DNA from: Candidatus Lachnoclostridium pullistercoris | Lineage (GTDB): Bacteria > Bacillota > Clostridia > Lachnospirales > Lachnospiraceae | Assembly: GCA_019119775.1 (NCBI GenBank) | Contig: DWWL01000044.1 | Location: forward strand, 1-64,000 | Reading direction: 5' to 3' | DNA length: 64,000 bases | Shown here: piece after piece, positions 16,681-25,502 of the stretch | Layout: the number at the start of each line of letters is the position of its first letter | Numbering within the stretch: the stretch's first letter is position 1 | Program-made: the position numbers and the translations under genes | Notes under the pieces: model-generated | Told to the model about the DNA's origin: nothing | Databases searched by the model: none | Seen by the model: only the letters and a program-made list of their open reading frames with translations

Positions 16681-17592
16681 TTATTTTAATATTTTCAAAA
16701 GTTTTTGGAAATATTCAGGCAACGGAGCGGAAAACTCCATATATTCACCGGTTCTCGGATGAACAAAGCCTAAAACCCCGGCGTGGAGCGTCTGTCCCTG
16801 CAGTCCCGGGATGGGACATTTGGCCGGCCCGTACACCGTATCCCCCAGAAGAGGATGATGGATGCTGGCCATATGGACCCGGATCTGGTGCGTCCGCCCC
16901 GTCTCCAGCTGGCATTCCACGTAGGTGTACTTTTCAAAGCGCTGCAGCACCCGGTAATGGGTGACCGCTTCCCGTCCGTTTTTGTAGTTGATGCTCATTT
17001 TCTTCCGATCTGTGGGATGACGACCGATGGGAGCGTCCACCGTCCCCTCCTCCTCTTTGATCACCCCGTGGACAATGGCATAGTACTTCCGGGTGATGGA
17101 GTGAACCTTCAGCTGATCCGCTATGCTCTGATGAGCGAAATCATTTTTGCAGGCCACCAGCACCCCTGTAGTGTCCATGTCAATGCGGTGCACGATCCCC
17201 GGCCGGAGAACGCCGTTGATGCCGGATAAATCCCCCCTGCAGTGGGCCAGAAGTCCGTTGACCAGAGTTCCGCTTGTATGGCCGGCAGCCGGATGGACCA
17301 CCATTCCCTTCGGCTTGTTGATGAGAATGAGATCCTGGTCCTCATAGATAATATCTAACTCCATGGGCTCAGCCGCCACCTCCGGCTCCTCCGGCTCCGG
17401 CACCGTCACCTCCACCACATCATTCTCCGCCACCCGGTAGCTGCTCTTGACTGCCTTTCCGTTGACGAGAACGCCGCCGTTTTTCAATATTTTCTGAATA
17501 TAAGAACGGGAAAGGTCCTCCAGCTGTCCGCTTATGAACGCGTCCAGCCTGGAGTCCTTTCCCTCTTCCGTCACAGTGAGAAACTGTTTCAA
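16681..17592 (-). CDS. RluA-family 23S rRNA pseudouridine synthase (RluD-like)
   Basis: A 303-residue enzyme with an N-terminal S4 domain (RLDAFISGQL...) and the catalytic Asp in HRIDMDTTGVLV (about 140). RluD relatives modify U1911/1915/1917 of 23S rRNA helix 69. The start is TTG 17592, overlapping the lspA stop as TTGA, with AAGGAG 7 nt upstream. The lspA-rluD order is standard in Bacillota (lspA-ylyB). Confidence 0.93.
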   Translation of the reverse strand: MKQFLTVTEEGKDSRLDAFISGQLEDLSRSYIQKILKNGGVLVNGKAVKSSYRVAENDVVEVTVPEPEEPEVAAEPMELDIIYEDQDLILINKPKGMVVHPAAGHTSGTLVNGLLAHCRGDLSGINGVLRPGIVHRIDMDTTGVLVACKNDFAHQSIADQLKVHSITRKYYAIVHGVIKEEEGTVDAPIGRHPTDRKKMSINYKNGREAVTHYRVLQRFEKYTYVECQLETGRTHQIRVHMASIHHPLLGDTVYGPAKCPIPGLQGQTLHAGVLGFVHPRTGEYMEFSAPLPEYFQKLLKILK

Positions 17593-18107
17593 TGGGAATC
17601 TCCTTTCTTCCGTCTCAGAGAAAACGGTTCCAGATCGCTGTCCCGATAGTAAAACAGGAACAGCAGAATCAGAGCCGCCGCAGAAACTGTCACGTAGCAG
17701 TCCGCCACGTTGAACACCGGGAAATTAATCAGGCGGAAATAGAAAAAATCCACCACATACCCCTGTGCGACCCGGTCGATCAGGTTCCCGACCGCCCCGG
17801 AAACGATTCCCACGACGCTTAGATAAAGGGGAACGTATTTCTTTTCCTGGGGCATTCTGCAGACGGCAAACAGAGCCGCCGCCACAACGACAGCCGCAAT
17901 CAGGAAAAAGAACGCCTGCCGCCCCTGAAGCATTCCGAAGGCCGCTCCCCGGTTTTCCAGGTAGGTCAGCTCGAAAACACCCTTGATCAGAACCAGGGGA
18001 GGCTGCCCCATCAGATGATCCACCGCCAGCGCCTTCGTCCACTGGTCCAGCCCCACAAGGACGGCACAGCTGAGGAAAAAGGCGGCAAATTGCTTCCATT
18101 TTTTCAT
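17589..18107 (-). CDS. lspA: Lipoprotein signal peptidase (signal peptidase II)
   Basis: A 172-residue membrane aspartyl protease with four predicted helices that removes signal peptides from diacylated prolipoproteins. The two catalytic Asp regions appear as GNLIDR (about 119) and NVADCYV (about 141). Lipoprotein substrates in this window include both peptide-binding proteins and the carboxypeptidase. AAGGAG is 7 nt before ATG 18107. The C-terminal charged tail is slightly longer than usual. Overlaps the downstream synthase. Confidence 0.96.
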   Translation of the reverse strand: MKKWKQFAAFFLSCAVLVGLDQWTKALAVDHLMGQPPLVLIKGVFELTYLENRGAAFGMLQGRQAFFFLIAAVVVAAALFAVCRMPQEKKYVPLYLSVVGIVSGAVGNLIDRVAQGYVVDFFYFRLINFPVFNVADCYVTVSAAALILLFLFYYRDSDLEPFSLRRKKGDSH

Positions 18108-18122
18108 AAGTCTGCTCCTTAT

Positions 18123-19208
18123 TTACCGGAGAATGAAGGACAGGCCCGCTCTCATCTCTTCCTCCGTCACCGTCCGGTCCACGTAAGCGTCCCCGACCCG
18201 CTCCAGAAGGATGAATTTCACCGTCCCGCCATCCATCTTCTTGTCATTTTTGGTGGCCCGGATGACCGCCTCCGGCGAAATCCCGTCCACCGTCCGCGGA
18301 AGGCCGAACCGCTCCAGAAGCTCGCCCAGGTGCTCCACCTCGCTCATGGGAATCTTGCCCCGCAGATGAGAGATATAGGCGGCAGCCAGGCAGCCGAGGG
18401 CCACGCAGTGGCCGTGGAGCATGGCAAAATTTTTTTCCTTCTCAATGGCATGGCCAAGAGTGTGGCCGAAATTCAGGAGGGCGCGTACTCCCTGCTCGCC
18501 CGGATCCTCCTCCACCACCTTCTGCTTAATCAGGTCGCTGGAGAGTATCATCTCCTCGCAAGTCTGGAGATTCCGCTCCATGATTTCCCTGGAGCAGTCA
18601 TCCAGCCACTGATAATAATCCGCATTCTGGATCAGCCCGTGCTTCACCACCTCGCCCATGCCGGAGGAATACTGCTCCGGAGGAAGGGTGCGCAGCACCG
18701 CCATATTGCTGTAGACCATTTTCGGCATGTGGAACGCTCCCACCATATTTTTGTAGGAGAGGAAGTCCACTCCCGTCTTCCCGCCGATGCTGCTGTCCAC
18801 CTGGGAGAGCAGGGTGGTTGGAATCTGGATGAAAGAGACGCCTCTCAGATAGGTGGCCGCCGCAAATCCGCACAGATCCCCCACTACGCCGCCGCCGAGA
18901 GCCACCAGGACGTCTTTACGGTCAAACTTTTCCAGGATCAGAGTCTCATACAGCTTCTGCACCGTGTTTAAATTCTTGTGCTCCTCTCCGGCCGGAAAGA
19001 TAAAATTCACCACATGGCAGCAGCAGGAGGCAAAAATATCCGCCACCTCATTCAGATAAAGGTCCGCCACGTTGGAATCCGTGACAATGCATACCTTCCG
19101 CCCGTCCGTAAAGGGAGCTGCCTCCCTCGCCAGCCGGTCAAAGGATATCTCCATCACAATGTCATAGATGGACCGCCCGTCCATATGGATCGTCATTCGC
19201 TCCGACAT
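18123..19208 (-). CDS. aroB: 3-dehydroquinate synthase
   Basis: A 361-residue AroB converting DAHP to 3-dehydroquinate in the shikimate pathway. Visible are the NAD-binding GGGVVGD (about 105), TTLLSQVDSSIGGKTG (about 130) and the metal ligands Glu in SGMGEVVKHG and His in NFGHTLGHAIE. GAGGAGG precedes the ATG by 7 nt. The gene is isolated from other aro genes and lies between sepF (180-bp gap) and lspA (15 bp). Confidence 0.96.
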   Translation of the reverse strand: MSERMTIHMDGRSIYDIVMEISFDRLAREAAPFTDGRKVCIVTDSNVADLYLNEVADIFASCCCHVVNFIFPAGEEHKNLNTVQKLYETLILEKFDRKDVLVALGGGVVGDLCGFAAATYLRGVSFIQIPTTLLSQVDSSIGGKTGVDFLSYKNMVGAFHMPKMVYSNMAVLRTLPPEQYSSGMGEVVKHGLIQNADYYQWLDDCSREIMERNLQTCEEMILSSDLIKQKVVEEDPGEQGVRALLNFGHTLGHAIEKEKNFAMLHGHCVALGCLAAAYISHLRGKIPMSEVEHLGELLERFGLPRTVDGISPEAVIRATKNDKKMDGGTVKFILLERVGDAYVDRTVTEEEMRAGLSFILR

Positions 19209-19388
19209 ATCTGTTCCTCCTCACGCAAAAAGGTCCCCGCCGACGCAAAAAAGATCCCTTCCCATTTTCGGAAAGAAAGCGCCCATGCTTTTGAATACCG
19301 GCATCTCATGGGAGATCTCTGCCGAAGAAATGGAAGGGATTTCCTCTTATGTATCAGGACGGAAACCGCCTTTTTCATCTGTCTTTCG

Positions 19389-19904
19389 TCAATTAAAGTG
19401 TACGTTCAGACCGGTCACATCAAATGCGCCGGCGCTAAGTAGGTCCTGGAAGTCACCTGACAGCTCCACCGACTCCGGAGTCGCGATAAAGATGCAGCTG
19501 GAGATCTTCTGAAGATTGCCGTTCATGGAGTAAGTCGCCCCGGACGCAAAATCAATAATCCTCTGGGCCACTTCCGTGTGAAGTCCCTCCATATTCAGCA
19601 CCACCGCCTTGCCGGCCAGCAGGTAATCACAGATGTCCTTGGAATCCTCCATGGACGAGGGCTTTACTAAGGAAACTTCCATTCCTCCCCGGCGCATGGG
19701 AACCACCTTGCTGCTGGAACGGTTCAGAAACTTGGGACGGGGCTGCTCCGGCTCGTCCTCCTCATCGTCGTAGCTATTATTGTTCCTCGAAAAGAATCCG
19801 CGCTTCGCCGGCTTTTCTTCTTCGTAATCATCATCTAAGAAGTAATCGTCGTCATCTTCGTCGCTTAATCTCATGGTATCCATAAACTTCGCTAAAAGGC
19901 TCAT
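19389..19904 (-). CDS. sepF: Cell division protein SepF
   Basis: 171 residues from ATG 19904 (MSLLAKFMDTMRL), with AGGAG 7 nt upstream; the track start at 19943 overlaps yggS. The N-terminal amphipathic helix should bind membrane, an acidic Asp/Glu linker follows, and the C-terminal SepF fold (from about 85, with DICDYLLAGKAVVLN) polymerises and binds FtsZ. In Bacillota sepF follows yggS (ylmE-ylmF), as here, but ylmG, ylmH and divIVA are not next in line. Confidence 0.95.
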   Translation of the reverse strand: MSLLAKFMDTMRLSDEDDDDYFLDDDYEEEKPAKRGFFSRNNNSYDDEEDEPEQPRPKFLNRSSSKVVPMRRGGMEVSLVKPSSMEDSKDICDYLLAGKAVVLNMEGLHTEVAQRIIDFASGATYSMNGNLQKISSCIFIATPESVELSGDFQDLLSAGAFDVTGLNVHFN

Positions 19905-19914
19905 TCTAACACTC

Positions 19915-20595
19915 CTATCTGGCGCCAAAAATTCCGGTGCCAACTCTAATCATGGTGCTTCCCTCCTCAATGGCGACCTGGTAATCACCGGTCATTCCCA
20001 TAGAGAGGACACTCATAGTACCATTATCAATGTTTTTACTTTTTATGTCAATAAAAAGTTGCGATAATTTTTTAAAAATATCGCGGTTTTCTTCCGGATC
20101 CTCCACAAATGGAGCGATTGTCATGAGTCCTTTGACGGTTAAATGAGAAAACTGGGAGATCTCCTTTAACGCTTCCTCCACCTCTTCCAGGAAAAAGCCG
20201 TACTTGCTCTCCTCCCTGGCCACGTTCACCTCCAGGAGAATATCCGTATGGAGCTGCCTCTTCTGGGCCTCCGCCTGGATCTGCTCCGCCAGCCGCAGGG
20301 AATCCACCGAGTGGATGAGAACCACCTTGTCGATCACCTGGCGCACCTTATTGCGCTGCAGATGTCCGATCATGTGAAACCGGGCATCCTGAGGGATCTG
20401 CGGGCGTTTTTCCAGGATCTCCTGCACCTTGTTCTCGCCAAAATCCCTGGCTCCGGCTTCATAAGCCTCCATCAGCATCTCCACCGGCTTGGTCTTGCTC
20501 ACCGCGATGAGCGTCACATCGTCAATATTTCTGCCGGATCTGAGACAGGCTTCTTCCATGTGCTTTCTGACTTCCATAAGATTTTCTTTTACCAT
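19915..20595 (-). CDS. PLP homeostasis protein, YggS/YlmE family
   Basis: 226 residues from ATG 20595 (MVKENLMEVRKH), with AAAGGAG 8 nt upstream. A fold-type III PLP-binding TIM barrel without known catalytic activity that controls pyridoxal phosphate balance. PLP lysine is in LIAVSKTKPVEM (about 36). Phosphate-binding end MGMTGDYQVAIEEGSTMIRVGTGIFG is intact. Located 10 bp before sepF. Confidence 0.94.
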   Translation of the reverse strand: MVKENLMEVRKHMEEACLRSGRNIDDVTLIAVSKTKPVEMLMEAYEAGARDFGENKVQEILEKRPQIPQDARFHMIGHLQRNKVRQVIDKVVLIHSVDSLRLAEQIQAEAQKRQLHTDILLEVNVAREESKYGFFLEEVEEALKEISQFSHLTVKGLMTIAPFVEDPEENRDIFKKLSQLFIDIKSKNIDNGTMSVLSMGMTGDYQVAIEEGSTMIRVGTGIFGAR

Positions 20596-20659
20596 ACTGA
20601 TCGCTCCTTTGCTGCCCGGCCGGCGCACACTCAGGCTGACGGCCGGATTCTTTTTCTTT

Positions 20660-22126
20660 TTACTGATAGATAATGGCTCCCTCCTTCACGGTCGATGCGT
20701 CCAGCACAATGTGGTCGTAGACGGAAAGGCCGTAGCGGGTGCCTTTTTCCACTATGTAGTACTCGTCGTTGGAGGTGATGATCTCCACCTGACGGAACAC
20801 GGCGTATCCCCGGTTGATGTTGTAGACTCCGTCTAAGGACGCTGTCTGCCCCACCTGGAACCGTTCTGTGGAACCGGGCTTCACCAGATAGTCCCCGGCC
20901 TTAATATCTCCGTCGTCGGACACCTCGATGTAGTAGTATCCGTCCTTGGAATTGTAGATGGTGGCCGGCACAAACACGATGGTGGAGGAACCGTCCTGCT
21001 CAGAGTACGTCTCCTTCATAAAGCCGTCGGATGTGCTGTCGCCGCCCTGAGTCACATAGTCCTCCGGGATCAGGTAAAACTGCTTCTGGGTCACTGCCGT
21101 CTTGGGGATCTTCAAGCCGGTGGTGGTGTCGGCGCTGATCTCAAAATTCAAGAAACGCTCCGACTCAAACTGCACCATATACTTGCTGAAATCCAGCTGG
21201 CCGCAGACCGTGCCGTCCGCCCCGGAGATCACGGAGAAATCTCCCGTCAGCTCCAGGTCGTACCCAGGAAAGGTCACTTGAAGCTGATCCTTCCCGCTGT
21301 AGTCCGCCACGTCCTGCTCGTCCATGGGAAAGACCAGAGACCATTTGTCGGAGGTGATGATCTTGTAAACAGGGGCTCCCTGTTCTACCAGATCGCCGGA
21401 CTTTGCCTGGGTGCGGCTGTAGCCGGCCCGGTTAAACGCGTCCCCGGTCACGGCTGCAGGCGTCAGGTCCGCGTAGGCATGGGCCTGCCCGTCGCCGTCC
21501 GTGTACTGGTCCACCACATAGGAGACTACTCCCGCCTTGTCCGCCCGGATCTGGTGAAAATTGATCCCCGCCTGGGCCATGGCGTCCGCCAGGCTGTCCA
21601 TGGCGCTGAAGCTGACATACTCCATCATGGCTGCCTCCAGAGAATATTTGGTATCCTCCACCTTTGAAAAATTGTCGTCGTCGTAGGAGAGGCTGAAAGA
21701 GGTCAGCTCTTTTTTCAGGGCTGCCAGATCTTCGTCGCTGATCTGGGCAGCCCCGCCGCCGTTCTCCTCCAGAAACTGCTCCACCCGCCCCGACTCATCC
21801 AGGGAATAAACGCTGGAGCCCACAGAAGCCCGTTTTCCTTCCCGGATATAGTAATTGATGTAGCCGGCGCTGTCCGTGCTGTAGACGCTCTCCTCCCGAA
21901 GGATCAGGCCGGTGTACTCCCGGTCCTCCATAATGCTGCCCTCCGCCACTTCATAGAACTGTACCTTCTCCCTGGTAAGATAAGTGTACACGTAAAAAGC
22001 CATGTACAGAAATATCAGGAAAAAAATGATGGCTCCAATGTTGGTGTGATGGAGCTTATCCCGTTTTTTCAGATGTTTTTTCCGCTTTTCCAGATCAATA
22101 ACTTCCGGATTTCTCTTTTTTGCCAT
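20660..22126 (-). CDS. HlyD-like membrane-anchored protein upstream of yggS-sepF
   Basis: 488 residues from ATG 22126, with GGAGG 8 nt upstream. A basic cytoplasmic head is followed by one membrane helix (about residues 33-53) and a large extracytoplasmic part. Biotinyl-lipoyl-like segments (GYINYYIREGKRASVGSSVYSL; KAGVVSYVVDQYTDG) and an internal coiled region recall HlyD/efflux adaptors. No transporter partner is adjacent. Relatives occur at this place in many clostridia; a cell-envelope or division role is possible from context only. Confidence 0.68.
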   Translation of the reverse strand: MAKKRNPEVIDLEKRKKHLKKRDKLHHTNIGAIIFFLIFLYMAFYVYTYLTREKVQFYEVAEGSIMEDREYTGLILREESVYSTDSAGYINYYIREGKRASVGSSVYSLDESGRVEQFLEENGGGAAQISDEDLAALKKELTSFSLSYDDDNFSKVEDTKYSLEAAMMEYVSFSAMDSLADAMAQAGINFHQIRADKAGVVSYVVDQYTDGDGQAHAYADLTPAAVTGDAFNRAGYSRTQAKSGDLVEQGAPVYKIITSDKWSLVFPMDEQDVADYSGKDQLQVTFPGYDLELTGDFSVISGADGTVCGQLDFSKYMVQFESERFLNFEISADTTTGLKIPKTAVTQKQFYLIPEDYVTQGGDSTSDGFMKETYSEQDGSSTIVFVPATIYNSKDGYYYIEVSDDGDIKAGDYLVKPGSTERFQVGQTASLDGVYNINRGYAVFRQVEIITSNDEYYIVEKGTRYGLSVYDHIVLDASTVKEGAIIYQ

Positions 22127-22163
22127 GAACAGGTCCTCCACAGGTCAGCAATTAGGCTTCGAT

Positions 22164-22196
22164 AAAAAAGACCTCCGCTTTGTTCTGCAGAGGTCT
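22164..22196 (-). terminator. Terminator of the P-loop gene
   Basis: Minus strand: AGACCTC / GAGGTCT 7-bp stem (plus two inner G-C pairs) followed by a run of five to six T. It ends the single-gene transcript at 22207 and separates it from the HlyD-like operon. Confidence 0.75.
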
Positions 22197-22206
22197 GTTG
22201 TTTATC

Positions 22207-22626
22207 TTATAACGCGATGATCACATCTTTCTGAGCATTCTCAGGCATGTTCTCCTTGTCCATGGATACGCTCAGCACGAAGGTTACGTGATATTTCTCG
22301 CCGATAGTTTCCAAGGTTGTGATCACTTCCGAGATGTCTTCTCCCTCCAGGGAAGCCAGCTTCAGGAAGCTGTCCAAAAACATCATCTCCAAATCATAAT
22401 CCTGGGAAATAATTCCGCAGATGAAACCGATGAACGCCTCACAGGAAGCGATCGGATATTCCTTCACATTGATGAGACGAATCTTATTATTCAGCTCATA
22501 CATATGCTTGGAACTCTTGTCCAGGTATACGATGGATCCGGTGGATTCCTTTATGGCTGTGTTGGCCTTGTCCAACAGATATTTTGTCTTTCCTTTACCC
22601 TTTTCTCCTGCGATGATCTGAACCAT
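22207..22626 (-). CDS. Small P-loop protein of unknown function
   Basis: A 139-residue protein with Walker A GEKGKGKT at residues 7-14 and a possible Walker B-like MMFLDSFLKL (about 80). The rest, including TFVLSVSMD, looks like a minimal RecA/KaiC-type core without extra domains. It has its own strong promoter and terminator, so it is an independent unit. I do not recognise a characterised homologue. Neighbours concern wall growth and division. Confidence 0.7.
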   Translation of the reverse strand: MVQIIAGEKGKGKTKYLLDKANTAIKESTGSIVYLDKSSKHMYELNNKIRLINVKEYPIASCEAFIGFICGIISQDYDLEMMFLDSFLKLASLEGEDISEVITTLETIGEKYHVTFVLSVSMDKENMPENAQKDVIIAL

Positions 22627-22684
22627 AACAATATCCTCCTTGAGTTTATTAAATTTGCATAAAAAATCAATTCATATTACCCTA

Positions 22685-22713
22685 ATTATAGAACAAATTC
22701 TTAAAAAAGGCAA
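22685..22713 (-). promoter_or_regulatory. Promoter of the P-loop gene
   Basis: Minus strand TTGCCT, 17 nt, TATAAT. It starts right after the stop codon of the upstream carboxypeptidase gene. AAGGAGG lies 8 nt before the ATG. Confidence 0.8.
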
Positions 22714-22716
22714 TCA

Positions 22717-23697
22717 CTAATTGACAATTTTATTCATAAGATTTGTCATGTTGCCGTAGAGGGCCGGACGGCTGTCCGCCTTCATGACAACGGAGATGTA
22801 TTCCCCGCCGTCATCGGCTTCGCTGGAGACGATCAGGCAGTAGCCGGCAGCCTGTGTCGTGCCGGTTTTTCCTCCTGTTACCGTAACTCCTTCAGGAGCC
22901 TGCTGTTCTCCGGTCATATACTGGTTTCCCATCTTCCAGGTCTGCGAAACCGTCTCCCCTGCACCGTTGACGTACTCCGCATAGTAGGAAGAAGTCCCCA
23001 CAATCTTCCGGAACTTTGGCTCCTTCATTGCTTCATTGAATATCAGATAGAGATCATAGGCGGTAGTGTAGTGGTCCTCATCGGTCAGGCCGTGAGGATT
23101 GGTAAAATGGGTGCCCGTGGCCCCCAGCGCCAGCGCCTCCTCGTTCATCATATCCGCGAAGGCTGGAATGCTCCCGGCAATGTGGACGGCGATGGCCGCC
23201 CCGGCATCATTTCCCGAGGGGAGCATCAGTCCGTAGAGCAGCTGCTCCAGGGTCAGCCGGTCCCCGGGATGAATGTTGCAGAGGGAGGCGCCGGATTCTG
23301 TGATCACCGCGTCCTCCGTCACTGTCACCTCATCCGCCAGGTTTCCATGGCGCAGAGCCACCAGAGCCGTCATCACCTTCGTGATGCTGGCCGGGTACAT
23401 TTTCTCATACATGTTTTTATAGTAGGGAACCGTCCCGTCTTCCAGGGAAAACAGGGCCGCCGCCTCCGCCGTGATCTCGCTGTCCTCGTAGTCTCCGCTT
23501 CCGTCCGGCACGCACAGATCTGCGGCGAACGTCTCCGCCTTTTCTTCTCCGGACGCCGAAAAGCTTCTCTCTGCCAGAGAATAGGGGCGCTCCTTCACCT
23601 CACTGCCGCAGCCGGAAAGAAGGGCGGCGCAAAGAAGGGCAGCCGCCAGGCAGGAAACTGCCCGCCGGTTCCGTTTTACTTGTACGCTTCTCTCCAT
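22717..23697 (-). CDS. D-alanyl-D-alanine carboxypeptidase, lipoprotein form
   Basis: A 326-residue low-molecular-weight PBP. The S11 motifs are present: SITK (about 105), SGN (about 162) and KTG in TGGKTGTTQ (about 273). The N-terminal signal ends in LLSGC, a lipobox, so it is probably anchored outside the membrane by lipid; many DacA/DacF enzymes instead use a C-terminal amphipathic helix, absent here. It trims the terminal D-Ala of stem peptides. Overlaps mgsA by 22 bp at the end of the elongation/division cluster. Confidence 0.9.
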   Translation of the reverse strand: MERSVQVKRNRRAVSCLAAALLCAALLSGCGSEVKERPYSLAERSFSASGEEKAETFAADLCVPDGSGDYEDSEITAEAAALFSLEDGTVPYYKNMYEKMYPASITKVMTALVALRHGNLADEVTVTEDAVITESGASLCNIHPGDRLTLEQLLYGLMLPSGNDAGAAIAVHIAGSIPAFADMMNEEALALGATGTHFTNPHGLTDEDHYTTAYDLYLIFNEAMKEPKFRKIVGTSSYYAEYVNGAGETVSQTWKMGNQYMTGEQQAPEGVTVTGGKTGTTQAAGYCLIVSSEADDGGEYISVVMKADSRPALYGNMTNLMNKIVN

Positions 23698-24071
23698 TCC
23701 ATATCTCCGCGGTCCAAAGACTTGATTAACAGCTCCGCCGTCGCCACATTGGTGGCAAGGGGAATATTGTAGAGATCGCAGAGCCTGACAATGTCGTTGA
23801 CATCGGGTTCATGCTCCTTCGGATGAAGCGGATCTCTCAGAAAGATCACCAGGTCAATGGTGTTGTGCTCGATCTCTGCGCTCAGCTGCTTATTTCCCCC
23901 CAGATGGCCGGCCAGGAACTTGTGCACGTTTAAATTCGTTACCTCCTCAATAAGGCGCCCGGTAGTCCCGGTTGCGTACAGGGTATTCCTGCTTAAGATT
24001 CCCCTGTACGCGATGCAGAAGTTCTGCATCAGCTTTTTCTTGGAATCGTGGGCTACTAATCCGATATTCAT
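23676..24071 (-). CDS. mgsA: Methylglyoxal synthase
   Basis: A 131-residue enzyme converting dihydroxyacetone phosphate to methylglyoxal and phosphate, a bypass of lower glycolysis under phosphate limitation. Motifs include AHDSKK, TGTTG (about 45-49), GGN-type AGHLGGNKQL and the catalytic Asp in IFLRDPL. Starts 18 bp after rodA. Presence at the end of the mre-min-rod run is common in Lachnospiraceae; a functional link is not obvious. Confidence 0.95.
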   Translation of the reverse strand: MNIGLVAHDSKKKLMQNFCIAYRGILSRNTLYATGTTGRLIEEVTNLNVHKFLAGHLGGNKQLSAEIEHNTIDLVIFLRDPLHPKEHEPDVNDIVRLCDLYNIPLATNVATAELLIKSLDRGDMEWREAYK

Positions 24072-24089
24072 TACGAAATCCTCCTTCTT

Positions 24090-25214
24090 TTAACGCATAT
24101 TTCTCTGAAGTCCAACATTTAATAAAACCCCCAGCCCGATGTACATACTGACAAGCGAGCTCACGCCGTAACTGATGAATGGAAGGGGAAGTCCCGTGTT
24201 GGGGAAGATCCCGGTGGCCACAGCGATATTGGCAAAGGTCTGGAAGGCTAAAAGGGCTGACACCCCACAGCCGATCAGCTTTCCGGACATGTCCTTCGCC
24301 CGGTGGGCCATGATAAGGCATTCATATACCAGTACGGCAAACAGTGCAATCACCGCCACACAGCCTATAAACCCCAGCTCCTCGCCGATGACTGCAAAAA
24401 TGAAGTCCGTCTGTTCCTCGGATAAGAAGTTTCCGTTTTTTACGGACGCCAGCGTGTTGTTATTGAGTCCCTTTCCGTGGAGCATCCCGGAACCGATGGC
24501 CATGATGGAGTTGGCCTGCTGGTAGCCGGTGGCCGCGTATTCGTCCGGGTTGAGCCAGGCGAGGACGCGGGTGATCTGATACCCCTGAAGAAACGGGATT
24601 CGGTTCAGGACATCCGTAAATCTGGCCAGATACATGAGAAGCCCGAGAACGGGCACGATCACAGCCAGGGTTCCGAAAATCCATTTATAGCTCAGGCCCG
24701 CAACGAAAACCATGCAGACCAGAACAAACACAATCACAAGAGTGGTGGAAAGGTTCGGCTCCTCCAAAATCAGCGCCAGAGGAACGGCAAACACAGCCGC
24801 GATGAGGGCCAGCGTCCTGATGGAATTTAAGGTTTCCAGGTGTTTTACCAGAAACCAGGACGAGAACACGATCATGCCGTGCTTGACAAATTCCGAGGGC
24901 TGAAATTGGATGCCCGCGACCTCGATCCACCGGGTCGCTCCGTTTACATTCCGGCCGAACAGAAGAACGGCCACCAGAATGACGATGCAGCCGGCGTAGA
25001 TGCCCCAGCTGTAAGTGAGGATCTTCTGATAAGGGATCAGAGAGATCACCGCCATGACGGCCAGTCCCAGCACAATTCCCAGTGCCTGCTTCTGCACCAG
25101 ACCGGAATCCTGTCCGGAGGCGCTGTTGATCACCAGAAGCCCGATGCAGTTTAAGGCCAGAACGTACAGCACCAGCCGGAAATTGTAATTTCTGAAGTTG
25201 TAGTTAAGTATCAT
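24090..25214 (-). CDS. rodA: Rod shape-determining SEDS glycosyltransferase RodA
   Basis: A 374-residue polytopic protein with about ten membrane helices. SEDS features include the PFISYG motif near the C-terminus and the conserved region around EEPNLSTTLV. RodA polymerises lipid II into glycan strands together with class B PBP2, encoded earlier in the same run. It begins directly after the minE stop codon. The start MILNYNFRNYNFRL is preceded by purine-rich sequence. Confidence 0.94.
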   Translation of the reverse strand: MILNYNFRNYNFRLVLYVLALNCIGLLVINSASGQDSGLVQKQALGIVLGLAVMAVISLIPYQKILTYSWGIYAGCIVILVAVLLFGRNVNGATRWIEVAGIQFQPSEFVKHGMIVFSSWFLVKHLETLNSIRTLALIAAVFAVPLALILEEPNLSTTLVIVFVLVCMVFVAGLSYKWIFGTLAVIVPVLGLLMYLARFTDVLNRIPFLQGYQITRVLAWLNPDEYAATGYQQANSIMAIGSGMLHGKGLNNNTLASVKNGNFLSEEQTDFIFAVIGEELGFIGCVAVIALFAVLVYECLIMAHRAKDMSGKLIGCGVSALLAFQTFANIAVATGIFPNTGLPLPFISYGVSSLVSMYIGLGVLLNVGLQRNMR

Positions 25215-25490
25215 TTAAAATGTCCCCTTATTTCCCATGTGCAATATTGGAATGTTGGCATAAAGGGCCGGTATCTTTCTGCCGGCAGCGGCAGTTTCCT
25301 CCCGGATCTGTATCTGAATTCCTCTTCGGTCAATCTCCATGTAGCGGGAGACTGCGGCCGCAAGGTCCTCTTTTACCATCTCGATCATCCCGGGAGAGCA
25401 GTCAGTCTTGTCCGCGATCAGGATGAGCCGGAGTCTGTCCTTTGCCAGCTCTCCCGAGTTTTTTCGCTGCAGTCCTGATAAAATTCTCAT
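25215..25490 (-). CDS. minE: Cell division topological specificity factor MinE
   Basis: A 91-residue MinE. The N-terminal region (RILSGLQRKN, then DRLRLILIADKTDCSPGMIE) contains the MinD-contact strand/helix, and the C-terminal half is the dimerising topological domain. MinE stimulates MinD ATPase and drives pole-to-pole oscillation. The set minC-minD-minE is complete here, so the organism probably places its septum by an oscillating system rather than by DivIVA/MinJ alone. Confidence 0.94.
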   Translation of the reverse strand: MRILSGLQRKNSGELAKDRLRLILIADKTDCSPGMIEMVKEDLAAAVSRYMEIDRRGIQIQIREETAAAGRKIPALYANIPILHMGNKGTF

Positions 25491-25502
25491 ATTCCGTCCC
25501 CC

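Noticed and set aside
19193-19378. 61-residue minus-strand ORF between sepF and aroB
   Set aside because: No ribosome binding site, no recognisable composition and overlap with the start of aroB.
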